Assembly (NCBI GenBank): GCA_947311795.1
Contig: CAMZLX010000139.1
Location: forward strand, 1-24,445
DNA from: an uncultured Zetaproteobacteria bacterium
Lineage (GTDB): Bacteria; Pseudomonadota; Zetaproteobacteria; Mariprofundales; Mariprofundaceae
Length of the DNA stretch: 24,445 bases
Reading direction: 5' to 3'
The translations under genes were made by a program, and so were the position numbers. Shown here one piece after another: positions 16,391-23,614 of this stretch (positions within the stretch are counted from its first letter, which is position 1; each line of letters begins with the position of its first letter). Under the pieces are notes generated by a model. The model did not search any database. It saw only the letters and a list, made by a program, of their open reading frames with translations, and was not told the DNA's origin.

Positions 16391-17553
16391 TATTGGTCTC
16401 TCCACCAAAGCTTCAAAGCATCCGCTTTGCGACCAAACCATGATGCCCGCTCCACAGCCCCTTGTGCCAACATAGGCACTTCTTGCAACACCAAATCTTC
16501 TTTATTGGTATGCAATACCGCTTGAATTGAGCCAAGCTTTTGATGTTTAGAAATCGGTGCCAATTGCGGCGAGGTGTAACTCAACTTAAATTCTAAATCT
16601 CTTTCGCTTCCTTTGGGCACAGTAATCCAAATTTGTTTGGCTGGTTTTAACCAAACCATATCCTTTTTACCTTCAAAGACTTCAATTTTACGTTTAATAT
16701 CACGCTCTTTGGGGCGAACCGTGACAAACTGGCGCATACCATATTTTAGCAACACTTTAGACTGCTCTTGCCTTAATTTATCCGATTCAGCACCAAACAA
16801 TGAAGATACCAAACGCATGTTTCCTTTCTCCGAAGCGCCTGTTAAACAGTAACCTGCTTCTTCTGTATGCCCTGTTTTCATGCCTTTCGCTTCAGGCAAT
16901 GACCACAACAATTTATTACGATTCCATTGTTTCCTGCCATCAAAGGTGTAGCTTTTTTCAGCAAAAATTGTGAAAAAATCTGGAAAATCGCGCCAAAGCG
17001 CAACACCAAGTTTTGCCATATCCATGGCTGTGCTGAAATGATTATCTTCAGGGAAACCTGTGGGGTTCATAAAATGTGAATTTTGCATACCAAGTTCAGC
17101 CGCTTTATTGTTCATCAAACGTACAAATTCATCGGTTGAGCCTGCCAAATGCTCTGCAATCACAATGGATGCATCATTGCCAGACAAGGTTGCGATACCA
17201 TGCAACACTTCACGCACCGTGGGATGCATACGCGGCTCTAAAAACATGGTGCTGCCACCAATTTTCCATGCCTTTTTACTGACATTCACCCGCTCATCCA
17301 AATCCAAGGTGCCGCGTTTTGCAGCTTCAAACGAAAGGTATAAGGTCATCATTTTGGTCATACTTGCAGGTGGCAAACGCAAATTTTCTTCATGTTTGGC
17401 AAGAATTTGACCTGAGCGCGCATCAAGTAATACCCATGATTTGGCTTTTACATTCGGCTCCATAGGCCAGCTTGCAGGCGCTGCCAAGGCAAGACTATGC
17501 TGCACCAGCAAACACAAGCCCAACATCACACTTGAAATCAAACCTTTCACCAT
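16390..17553 (-). CDS. dacC: D-alanyl-D-alanine carboxypeptidase (PBP5/6 family)
   Basis: A periplasmic low-molecular-weight penicillin-binding protein that removes the terminal D-Ala from peptidoglycan stem peptides. The 387-residue protein has a signal peptide (about 1-25, hydrophobic then LALAAP), the SXXK motif SMTK at 64-67, SGN at 124-126 and KTG at 226-228. The C-terminal beta domain and a final amphipathic helix (WFGRKADALKLWWRD) for membrane attachment are present. I chose the ATG at 17553 because AGGGAG lies 7 nt upstream; the earlier TTG is worse placed. It overlaps the RluA-family gene by 7 nt. dacA and dacC paralogs cannot be told apart here, so the symbol is by context with mltB and rlpA. 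Confidence 0.94.
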   Translation of the reverse strand: MVKGLISSVMLGLCLLVQHSLALAAPASWPMEPNVKAKSWVLLDARSGQILAKHEENLRLPPASMTKMMTLYLSFEAAKRGTLDLDERVNVSKKAWKIGGSTMFLEPRMHPTVREVLHGIATLSGNDASIVIAEHLAGSTDEFVRLMNNKAAELGMQNSHFMNPTGFPEDNHFSTAMDMAKLGVALWRDFPDFFTIFAEKSYTFDGRKQWNRNKLLWSLPEAKGMKTGHTEEAGYCLTGASEKGNMRLVSSLFGAESDKLRQEQSKVLLKYGMRQFVTVRPKERDIKRKIEVFEGKKDMVWLKPAKQIWITVPKGSERDLEFKLSYTSPQLAPISKHQKLGSIQAVLHTNKEDLVLQEVPMLAQGAVERASWFGRKADALKLWWRDQ

Positions 17554-18419
17554 TCCCAATCTCCCTCTGGCTCAACGCTCCACGTGAGTTCTGTTTCTCG
17601 TGAGCGCATCGCAAAACCTTTAATGTTTAATCTTTTAGCATGTAGCATCATACGTTTATGTTTGCTGCCGCCATAACGTGTGTCACCCACAATGGGGCAA
17701 CCTAACGATGCCAAATGTACACGCAATTGATGGGTTCGCCCAGTATGCGGAATAAGTCGCAACAAAGCCTTGTTATCCCGACGTTCCATCACATAAGCAT
17801 CTGTCTTACAGGCTCTACCTTTCGCATCCACATGATAACGCCCCATCCTGTCTGCTTTGGCTGAAATTGAGGATTCAATCAACTGTGAATCCCAACTTGG
17901 CGCAGGCGAGACAACCGCCATGTATTCTTTATCCACTGCCTTTTGCCAATGGTGTTGCAAATGTTGCAATGCCTTAGGTTCATAAGAAAACATCATCAAT
18001 CCCGATGTACCTTTATCCAAACGGTGAACAGGTCTTAAATGTTTGTTTTGTACAGGCGTGAGCTTCAAAGCCATTGCAATTTCGTAGGGCAGCGTGCCTT
18101 TGCTTCTGTGCAATGCTTCTTGAGCATATTGCCCCGCTTTTTTATGCACCAGCACCCATGATTGCTCACGCCAAACAATTTGCGACTCAGAAAACGGCAC
18201 AAGCTTTTCATCATCCAACATCACAATGCGTACTTTCTCGCCACCTTGAATAATGCGCCCCGCTTTACGGCAACGCTTTTTATTCAGATATACCCCACCC
18301 TCATCAATGGCACGTTGCAAACGCCGCCTTGAATAAGTGGAAATAGCAGCCAAGGCTGAATCCAAACGTTGCCCGCCTTCTTCCAAAGGTATGGTTAATT
18401 TTATATCTTCAAATGCCAT
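17547..18419 (-). CDS. RluA-family 23S rRNA pseudouridine synthase
   Basis: A 290-residue pseudouridine synthase. An S4-like RNA-binding domain occupies about residues 15-70 (RLDSALAAISTYSRRRLQ, then GGVYLN). The catalytic domain has the signature VHRLDKGTSG at 131-140 with catalytic D135, followed by KEYMAVV and the HTGRTHQLRVHLASLGCPIVGD stretch. The domain layout resembles RluC and RluD, but I cannot say which uridine is modified. It starts 2 nt after the LOG-family gene and overlaps dacC by 7 nt, placing an RNA-modification enzyme in the middle of a peptidoglycan gene run. Confidence 0.9.
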   Translation of the reverse strand: MAFEDIKLTIPLEEGGQRLDSALAAISTYSRRRLQRAIDEGGVYLNKKRCRKAGRIIQGGEKVRIVMLDDEKLVPFSESQIVWREQSWVLVHKKAGQYAQEALHRSKGTLPYEIAMALKLTPVQNKHLRPVHRLDKGTSGLMMFSYEPKALQHLQHHWQKAVDKEYMAVVSPAPSWDSQLIESSISAKADRMGRYHVDAKGRACKTDAYVMERRDNKALLRLIPHTGRTHQLRVHLASLGCPIVGDTRYGGSKHKRMMLHAKRLNIKGFAMRSRETELTWSVEPEGDWEW

Positions 18420-18421
18420 GT

Positions 18422-18958
18422 TTATATATCTTCCAATGCTGTTAACACTTGTGCATGGGTTTCACAAAATACAATGCTTTCAAACCCATGGTCAACACTC
18501 ATCACCAATTGCTGCTTCATCATATTCACCAAGGGTTGCCACATATCACCATACACGATCAAAGGGCGCGACTCCAACACACGAATGGCAAGCAAATCCC
18601 ATGTCATCGCAAACTCTGCCAATGTGCCTAATCCACCAGGTAAAACAATATAAGCATCGGCTTGTTCAATCAGCATTTGCATACGCTCAAAAAAGTCTGA
18701 GGCGCGTTTTTCTTCGCTTAAGGTGTTGTTGGGTGGCGTAGGAAACACTTCCAAGGTAATACCTGTCACATCTTTGCCACCAGCACGAATACCTTGTGAA
18801 AATGCCGCCATCATACCTTGATGCCCGCCCACTAGCCCTTGCCAACCCGCCAATGCAAGCTTTTGGGACAGTGCTTCAACATCTTTAAACCTTGCATCAT
18901 CGGGTGTAATCCGCGAAGAGCCAAATGCAGTGATGATTTTTTGTTGATTCTCAATCAT
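18422..18958 (-). CDS. LOG-family (TIGR00730-like) nucleotide phosphoribohydrolase
   Basis: A 178-residue cytoplasmic protein with the Rossmann fold of the LOG family, formerly called lysine decarboxylase-like. The signature PGGLGTLAEF is at residues 107-116. An upstream GGHQGMMAAFSQGIRAGG segment corresponds to the usual GGGxxGLMGAV region, with one glycine replaced. Characterised members cleave cytokinin ribotides or purine nucleoside monophosphates to base and ribose 5-phosphate. I chose the ATG at 18958, which gives the usual N-terminus just before IITAFGSSR; longer frames run into rlpA. It overlaps rlpA by 8 nt. Confidence 0.85.
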   Translation of the reverse strand: MIENQQKIITAFGSSRITPDDARFKDVEALSQKLALAGWQGLVGGHQGMMAAFSQGIRAGGKDVTGITLEVFPTPPNNTLSEEKRASDFFERMQMLIEQADAYIVLPGGLGTLAEFAMTWDLLAIRVLESRPLIVYGDMWQPLVNMMKQQLVMSVDHGFESIVFCETHAQVLTALEDI

Positions 18959-19805
18959 GAATGACCATGGCTGCAGGATAACCTGAAGCCTGCACACTTT
19001 GTAAGGTTTGATTGGCATCTGCATCCAAATCAAAGGGGCCAAGGCGCACCCGATAGACTTGCCCTGTCGCCGTATTCTGAGGAATCACTTGGGCAGAAGC
19101 ATGTTCCGCTTTCCCCTTCAATCCTTCCACAATTTGATGTGCACGCGCTTTTGTCGAAAATGCACCCACCTGAACATAAGCCAACAATCCAGCTTGAGGG
19201 TCAGCTTGTTCAACAGGTTTTACGGGTGTGGGTATTTTATTCGCAGGCGGTGAAATCAAAACAGGCACAGTTTTAGGGCGAGGTATATTTACTTTTTCAT
19301 GGCTTATATCCGCACTATACAACGTTTGCACACGCACTTTGGTTGTGCCCTGCTTATCATAACCCAATGCTTTTGCCGCAGCATAGGATAAATCAATCAA
19401 ACGACTTTTGATAAAAGGCCCTCTGTCATTCACGCGCACTTCAATGGATTTTCCGTTTTGCAAATTGGTCACGCGCACAATCGACGGCATGGGAAGTGTG
19501 GTATGCGCTGCTGTCATAGCATACATATTATACTTCTCACCATTGGCAGTGGTTAAACCATGAAACTTTTCTCCATACCACGAAGCAATGCCGACTTCAT
19601 CATAGGCTTCACCTGTCGTCAGTGGATAATACCATAAACCATCAATTTGATATGGGTTGCCGCGTTTAACTTTGCCACCTTCACCCAAATGCGGTGATGT
19701 TGGCGAAGTGGGTTGAGGTTGACCGTGATACCCAGGTGGGTAGCGCGTTGGTGAACACCCTGAAATCAATACAAAGCTTAATAAACAAACAAAAAACAGG
19801 CGCAT
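18951..19805 (-). CDS. rlpA: Septal-ring lytic transglycosylase lipoprotein RlpA
   Basis: RlpA is an outer-membrane lipoprotein that binds and, in Pseudomonas, cleaves peptide-free peptidoglycan at the division site. The 284-residue protein has a lipoprotein signal with lipobox ISGC (C17). A proline-rich linker is followed by the double-psi beta-barrel (about 72-152: GIASWYGEKFHGLTTANGE, then TNLQNGKSIEVRVNDRGPF). A second Pro-rich linker leads to a C-terminal SPOR domain (about 208-283, AYVQVGAFSTKARA) that targets septal glycan. It starts 1 nt after the mltB stop. The mltB-rlpA-dacC association is common in proteobacteria. Confidence 0.95.
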   Translation of the reverse strand: MRLFFVCLLSFVLISGCSPTRYPPGYHGQPQPTSPTSPHLGEGGKVKRGNPYQIDGLWYYPLTTGEAYDEVGIASWYGEKFHGLTTANGEKYNMYAMTAAHTTLPMPSIVRVTNLQNGKSIEVRVNDRGPFIKSRLIDLSYAAAKALGYDKQGTTKVRVQTLYSADISHEKVNIPRPKTVPVLISPPANKIPTPVKPVEQADPQAGLLAYVQVGAFSTKARAHQIVEGLKGKAEHASAQVIPQNTATGQVYRVRLGPFDLDADANQTLQSVQASGYPAAMVIHD

Positions 19806-19806
19806 A

Positions 19807-20820
19807 TTACCCGCCTATATCACACTTTTCATTTCCCAACATATAAGCAAGCTCTGTGGCTGCCAAAGAATAATTCCACGAACGGTTCCAGCGGGTGACG
19901 GCATGAAAATTACGATTCACCAAGAAATACGCTTTCCCTTTTGCCGTTTCGCGTGAAATCAAAGCCACCTCTTCATCTGAAAACCAACCTTCAGGCTTGG
20001 TTAAACCCACAGCTTCAAATTCAGATAATTTACGATACTTACGCGTTTCATCTTTAAGTGCGCACGTTATCAACTTATGTGTAGGCAAGCTTGAAAATAC
20101 ATGCGCCACCATTTTATTATTATCCCAGTGATAACGACTAAAGTAATATGCCACACTAAAAATAATATCTTCAGGTGTATGCCAAACATCGCGTTTGCCA
20201 TCATGATTGCCATCGACTGCATACTCTAAAAAAGATGTTGGCATCAGTTGCGTCACACCAAATGCACCTGCATAAGACCCTTCAATATCAGCAGGATTTA
20301 GCCCTTCTTCTTTGCACAACACCAAAAAGGCTTGGAGCTCTTTACGAAAAAACTTTGCCCTACGCTCATAACCTGTTGCCAGTGTGACCAAAGCATCCAA
20401 TACCCTATCTCTGCCCCAGTTTTCACCAAAGCGGGTTTCAATGCCCAAAATCGCAGTAATCATTTCAGGCGCAACACCATATTTAGCTTGGGCTTGCTTA
20501 AAAATATCTGCATGTTTTTTTAAAAAAGCATCTGATTTTTTCTTCAATCTATCATTGATAAATAAGGGGCGATATTCCTTATAAGGGCGTGCTTCATAAG
20601 GTGTATTCATTTTACGAATCAAGTCTGCATCAAATTTTGCAGCGTTAACATGTTGCGACACATACTCTTTAGACAAATCCGTTTCTTTAAGGATGTATGT
20701 GATCAAATCATCACGGGTGAATTGTTCTGCAACCGCAAGGAATGGCATAAAGCAAGCTGCAAGAACAATTAATATCAATTTTTGGCTACAGGCTTGGAAG
20801 TTAAAACATTTATTCATCAT
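19807..20820 (-). CDS. mltB: Membrane-bound lytic murein transglycosylase B
   Basis: MltB cleaves the MurNAc-GlcNAc bond of peptidoglycan to leave 1,6-anhydro ends. The 337-residue protein (from the ATG at 20820) has a hydrophobic signal at about 14-31 ending AVA. No lipobox cysteine is in the right place, so it may be soluble periplasmic rather than lipid-anchored. The catalytic glutamate is E128 in LGIETRFGENWG; YAGAFGVTQLMPTSFLEYA and the GNHDGKRDVW calcium-loop-like segment follow. An ATG one codon later is an equally possible start; neither has a clear ribosome site. An in-frame TTG at 20847 is less likely. It is the first gene of the run ending with trmB. Genes for RodA and PBP2, often upstream, are absent here. 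Confidence 0.93.
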   Translation of the reverse strand: MMNKCFNFQACSQKLILIVLAACFMPFLAVAEQFTRDDLITYILKETDLSKEYVSQHVNAAKFDADLIRKMNTPYEARPYKEYRPLFINDRLKKKSDAFLKKHADIFKQAQAKYGVAPEMITAILGIETRFGENWGRDRVLDALVTLATGYERRAKFFRKELQAFLVLCKEEGLNPADIEGSYAGAFGVTQLMPTSFLEYAVDGNHDGKRDVWHTPEDIIFSVAYYFSRYHWDNNKMVAHVFSSLPTHKLITCALKDETRKYRKLSEFEAVGLTKPEGWFSDEEVALISRETAKGKAYFLVNRNFHAVTRWNRSWNYSLAATELAYMLGNEKCDIGG

Positions 20821-20921
20821 ACAACGTAGACTATGGAAGCAAAGCAAGCGTGCAAGCGATACGTTTAATATGTGATTTTATACACGGTTGAGAGTTCCTG
20901 TGTTTTTAGCCCAACTATACA

Positions 20922-20937
20922 ACACTGACAACAGTGT
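20922..20937. promoter_or_regulatory. Perfect inverted repeat in the divergent mltB / cNMP-FHA control region
   Basis: ACACTG and CAGTGT flank ACAA, forming a perfect 6-bp inverted repeat 30 nt before the start of the cNMP-FHA gene. A TATACA lies directly upstream at 20916-20921; if this is the -10 box, the repeat spans the transcription start, a usual position for a repressor operator or a 5' leader hairpin. No good -35 is found at standard spacing: TTGAGA at 20888 is 22 nt away. The rest of 20821-20966 holds no open frame of note. It must also contain the mltB promoter; a TATAAA on the minus strand near 20877-20882 is a weak candidate. Confidence 0.35.
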
Positions 20938-20966
20938 CTATGGTTTAAGGATTATGGAGGTCTAGT

Positions 20967-21752
20967 ATGATAGAGGGAAATATGGGCAGTCTACAGCGCT
21001 TCAAAGATGGGAAAGTTATTTTAGAGGAAGGTAAAAAGAATGCTCGCATTTTTGTTATTCAAAAAGGTCGGGTCAAGGTTACACGCAGGTCAAACGCTGG
21101 GCATGAAGTGGTTCTTGCAGAACTCGGGGAAGATCAAGTGTTTGGTGAAATGAGTTTGATTGATGGCTCAACATGCTCTGCAAATGTTGTGGCGCTTGGT
21201 GATGTCAGCGTATCCATACTTGATAAGCCATCATTATTTGAAGCGTTTCAATCCAATAAAGATGCTGTTGAATCCGTCATGACCCATTTATTCCAACGCA
21301 TGCGCACCATGAATAAACGTGTGGTCAATCTAGAAACCCAGCTAACAGAAATTGAAGAAGAAACACATGCTAAACCCAGTGTTATTCTAATTAAAGGCAT
21401 CAGCGAACCTGCCAAACACAGTCTGTACGACATGAGCTCCATGGTTATAGATAATAATCCCTTCACCATTGGTCGGTGGTCAAAACATGCCAGTAAGTCA
21501 TCATGGTTTTCCGCCAAACCCACACGTAAACATCTGGAAATACATGATATTGCACCATACGTTATATCTCGGCACCATTGCCAAATCGTTCAAAAAGCAA
21601 CTGACGTTTATATCGTTGATACACAATCGCGCCTCGGCACATGGGTCAACAATGAGAAAGTAAACAACAAAACGAAGCTTAACAAAGGCTCCAACACCAT
21701 TCATCTTGGTGGTTTACACTCACAATTCGTGTACGACATCTTTGTCCCTTAA
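20967..21752 (+). CDS. Cyclic-nucleotide-binding-like domain fused to an FHA domain
   Basis: A 261-residue cytoplasmic protein with two signalling domains. Residues about 8-115 form a CRP-type cNMP-binding beta-roll (IFVIQKGRVKVTRRS, VFGEMSLIDGSTCSANVVAL). A coiled-coil-like helix (about 105-133) leads to an FHA phosphothreonine-binding domain (about 150-258) with G169-R170, SRHH at 201-204 and SRLGTWVNN at 221-229, so its phosphopeptide-binding residues look intact. No DNA-binding helix-turn-helix is present, so this is not a CRP-type transcription factor. In the phosphate-binding cassette the usual arginine is a cysteine (C70), so canonical cAMP binding is doubtful. GGAGG lies 6 nt before the ATG, the strongest ribosome site in this part of the window. 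It is a single-gene unit. Partners, perhaps a Ser/Thr kinase, are not in the window. Function unknown. Confidence 0.85.
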   Translation: MIEGNMGSLQRFKDGKVILEEGKKNARIFVIQKGRVKVTRRSNAGHEVVLAELGEDQVFGEMSLIDGSTCSANVVALGDVSVSILDKPSLFEAFQSNKDAVESVMTHLFQRMRTMNKRVVNLETQLTEIEEETHAKPSVILIKGISEPAKHSLYDMSSMVIDNNPFTIGRWSKHASKSSWFSAKPTRKHLEIHDIAPYVISRHHCQIVQKATDVYIVDTQSRLGTWVNNEKVNNKTKLNKGSNTIHLGGLHSQFVYDIFVP

Positions 21753-21782
21753 CAACACTTGGTGCTGTTAAGGCTTTGTTCT
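21747..21782 (+). terminator. Intrinsic terminator of the cNMP-FHA gene, inside the end of the DUF523 gene
   Basis: Positions 21747-21758 and 21762-21773 form a 12-bp stem with one mismatch and a TTG loop (CCTTAACAACAC against GTGCTGTTAAGG). The stem is followed on the plus strand by the T-rich CTTTGTTCT. The left arm contains the TAA stop of the cNMP-FHA gene. On the minus strand the same bases encode the last residues of the DUF523 protein, and no U-run follows there, so it should act on the plus strand only. Confidence 0.55.
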
Positions 21783-22270
21783 AAAACAGGCAACTCTGTT
21801 TCGTTGAACACTTGAATACCATGGCGCTGTAAAAGCGATGCTGTTATCCCAGTACCTTGGATTTTGACGCTTTGAAATGAACCATCATTAATCAAGAAAT
21901 TACCACATGAAGGGCTTCCCTGCTTCAGAATAGCATATTGAATTTGGTGTTGCTGGCATAAAGCCAACGCCTTGTTTGCGCCAGCCTTAAAAGCAGCCGT
22001 CACATCAACACCTTCTCGTGTTCTTACACTATTTCCTAGAATTTCAGCCGCAGGACGCGGCACAGGTAAACCACCCGACACTTCAGGGCAAAGTGGAAGC
22101 AACAAACCTTGCGCTTGCCACGATTGAATCAGAGCAAAACCATGTTCATCCAAATGTTTTAAACAATGCCCGCCATCATAACGCACCGCCTCACCCAAGA
22201 GGCAGGCGCTTATAAGAATTTTAGGTTTATGATTTCGCAGGACCGCTTGAGACCAAGACTTTTGCAGCAC
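21749..22270 (-). CDS. DUF523 family protein
   Basis: A 173-residue protein of the DUF523 family, whose function is not established. Conserved motifs are ILISACLLGEAVRYDGG (C23), LCPEVSGGLPVPRPAAEI (C61) and LKQGSPSCG (C122); the conserved cysteines suggest metal or redox chemistry, which is inference. Two more cysteines end the protein. The only standard start ahead of the conserved region is GTG at 22270, which lies 44 nt inside grpE; a shorter form from a CTG is possible. The last 4 bases overlap the convergent cNMP-FHA gene: the two TAA stops share the palindrome TTAA. It is probably co-transcribed with grpE. Confidence 0.85.
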   Translation of the reverse strand: MLQKSWSQAVLRNHKPKILISACLLGEAVRYDGGHCLKHLDEHGFALIQSWQAQGLLLPLCPEVSGGLPVPRPAAEILGNSVRTREGVDVTAAFKAGANKALALCQQHQIQYAILKQGSPSCGNFLINDGSFQSVKIQGTGITASLLQRHGIQVFNETELPVLEQSLNSTKCC

Positions 22271-22790
22271 GGATTAATCGTCCGTTTAGCGTATACCCAG
22301 CTACATGTTGAGCAATAACTGTATCTTCAGCTTCTTCTGATGGCATTTTGGAAAGTGCTTCATGGAAATGTGGGTCAAAGCTCTGCCCCACAGCATCAAT
22401 GCGCTCTAACGCAAACTTTTCCGCAACTTTATGCCATGAGTCCAAGGTTAACGCCACGCCTTCACGCACTGCTTTTTCGTTGCCTTCTTCCGTTTCCACA
22501 GCACGCTCTAAATTATCCACAACATCCAACAAGGATGTCGCAAACTTTTCAATCGCATATTTATGCGCGTCAGCAACTTGCCGCTCTGTGCGTTTACGCA
22601 AGTTTTCCATCTCCGCGTGTTGACGAAGCAGCTTATCTTTCAACGCTGCAGCTTCTGCTTGCACCGCTTCAAGCGGGTCTACTTCTCCAACTTCTTGGGC
22701 ATCGTCTTTCTCAACCTGAGTTTCTTCAACCTTTTCTTCCACATCGCTTTGTTCAATATCTTGTTTATTATCTTTTTCTTTGTTACTCAA
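22227..22790 (-). CDS. grpE: Nucleotide exchange factor GrpE
   Basis: GrpE releases ADP from DnaK in the Hsp70 chaperone cycle. The 187-residue protein has an acidic, disordered N-terminus (about 1-45), the long dimerisation helix (LKDKLLRQHAEMENLRKRTERQ), the LLDVVDNLERAV stretch and the C-terminal beta domain (SFDPHFHEALS, then GYTLNGRLIRAAKVLVSSGP). The start is TTG at 22790: GGAG lies 6 nt upstream, and an ATG four bases before it runs out of frame into a stop after two codons. dnaK and hrcA, the common neighbours, are not adjacent here. Confidence 0.96.
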   Translation of the reverse strand: MSNKEKDNKQDIEQSDVEEKVEETQVEKDDAQEVGEVDPLEAVQAEAAALKDKLLRQHAEMENLRKRTERQVADAHKYAIEKFATSLLDVVDNLERAVETEEGNEKAVREGVALTLDSWHKVAEKFALERIDAVGQSFDPHFHEALSKMPSEEAEDTVIAQHVAGYTLNGRLIRAAKVLVSSGPAKS

Positions 22791-22821
22791 TCCATTCTCC
22801 TGCGTTAAAAAGCTTAATCAC

Positions 22822-22850
22822 TCCATAAGTATCCGACGCACTGGTTTCAA
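22822..22850 (-). promoter_or_regulatory. Predicted promoter of grpE
   Basis: On the minus strand TTGAAA (22845-22850) and TATGGA (22822-22827) are separated by 17 nt, in the 77-nt gap between the nlpD-like gene and grpE. The TTGAAA also resembles the -35 core of heat-shock (sigma32) promoters, but the C-rich -10 (CCCCAT-type) of such promoters is not seen, so a housekeeping promoter is more likely. Confidence 0.4.
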
Positions 22851-22867
22851 CCCCTTGCTAAGACAAT

Positions 22868-23614
22868 TTAGCGTCTAGGCAAATAAGGAAGTGGGTCAAT
22901 CGCCTTATCACCACGGCGCAATTCAAAGTGTAAATGTGGCCCTGTCACCCGTCCTGTTTCACCAACATCAGCAATATGTTGACCTTTCCTCACCTTATCA
23001 CCTTTAGACACATACATACGATTGCTATGTGCATAAGCCGTAAACATGCTGGCGTTATGGCGAATAATAATCAAATTACCGTAACCAGTTAACTTATTAT
23101 CGGCATACACCACTTCACCTGATTGTGCTGCAACAATGGGCGTGCCAACTTTATTTGCCACATCAATACCATCATGTTTTCGACCGTTTCGTGGTCCAAA
23201 CTTACTGCTTAGCCGCCCTTTGACGGGCCAAATCAATCGAAATGAACCCTTGCTTGGTGCGGCAACCGTTGGTGAAGGTGAGGCTCGGGGTGGTTTCTTA
23301 CTGGAGGATGTTGGCGCACGCGTCGCAGAAGCAGAACCACTACCTTTCCGAATCCAAAGCTTCTGTCCAACATAAATGGTATAGGGTGCTTTGATGCCGT
23401 TTAAGCGTGCAATATCTTTATAATCAACTTTATATGTCCGGGCAATCAGCGCTAAAGTTTCACCTTTTTTTACAATATGGGTCTTTGCATTTTTATTGAC
23501 ACCAGGAATTTCTTGAAGAATCACATGAATACCACGCGGGGAATAATCATACCGTGCGCAGCCAAAGAACGTAAATCCAATTAAAAACAAGCTAAGAATA
23601 CGTAAGCTTTGCAT
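22868..23614 (-). CDS. nlpD: NlpD-like lipoprotein with LysM and M23 peptidase domains
   Basis: A 248-residue outer-membrane lipoprotein. The signal has lipobox FFGC with C19. A LysM peptidoglycan-binding domain spans about 45-88 (HIVKKGETLALIARTYKV, then YVGQKLWI). A Ser/Pro/Lys-rich linker (91-122) leads to an M23 (LytM-like) domain (about 128-245). E. coli NlpD activates amidase AmiC and lacks the zinc site. Here H147 and D151 (KHDGID), H196 (AYAH), and H227 and H229 (HLHFE) are all present, so metal-dependent peptidase activity is possible. I chose the ATG at 23614 for its lipoprotein signal and its TAATG overlap with the upstream gene. The location after pcm and a yqaA-like gene is the classic nlpD locus. 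Confidence 0.88.
   Translation of the reverse strand: MQSLRILSLFLIGFTFFGCARYDYSPRGIHVILQEIPGVNKNAKTHIVKKGETLALIARTYKVDYKDIARLNGIKAPYTIYVGQKLWIRKGSGSASATRAPTSSSKKPPRASPSPTVAAPSKGSFRLIWPVKGRLSSKFGPRNGRKHDGIDVANKVGTPIVAAQSGEVVYADNKLTGYGNLIIIRHNASMFTAYAHSNRMYVSKGDKVRKGQHIADVGETGRVTGPHLHFELRRGDKAIDPLPYLPRR

Noticed and set aside
22340..22828. 162-codon plus-strand open frame opposite grpE
   Set aside because: Leucine/glutamine-rich shadow of the grpE coding sequence with no domain.
22822..22850. Heat-shock (sigma32) promoter for grpE
   Set aside because: The TTGAAA fits a -35, but no C-rich -10 element follows at the right spacing; kept only as an ordinary promoter guess.
22850..22877. GCTAA/TTAGC hairpin at the end of the nlpD-like gene as a terminator
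   Set aside because: Short AT-rich stem without a T-run on the minus strand.
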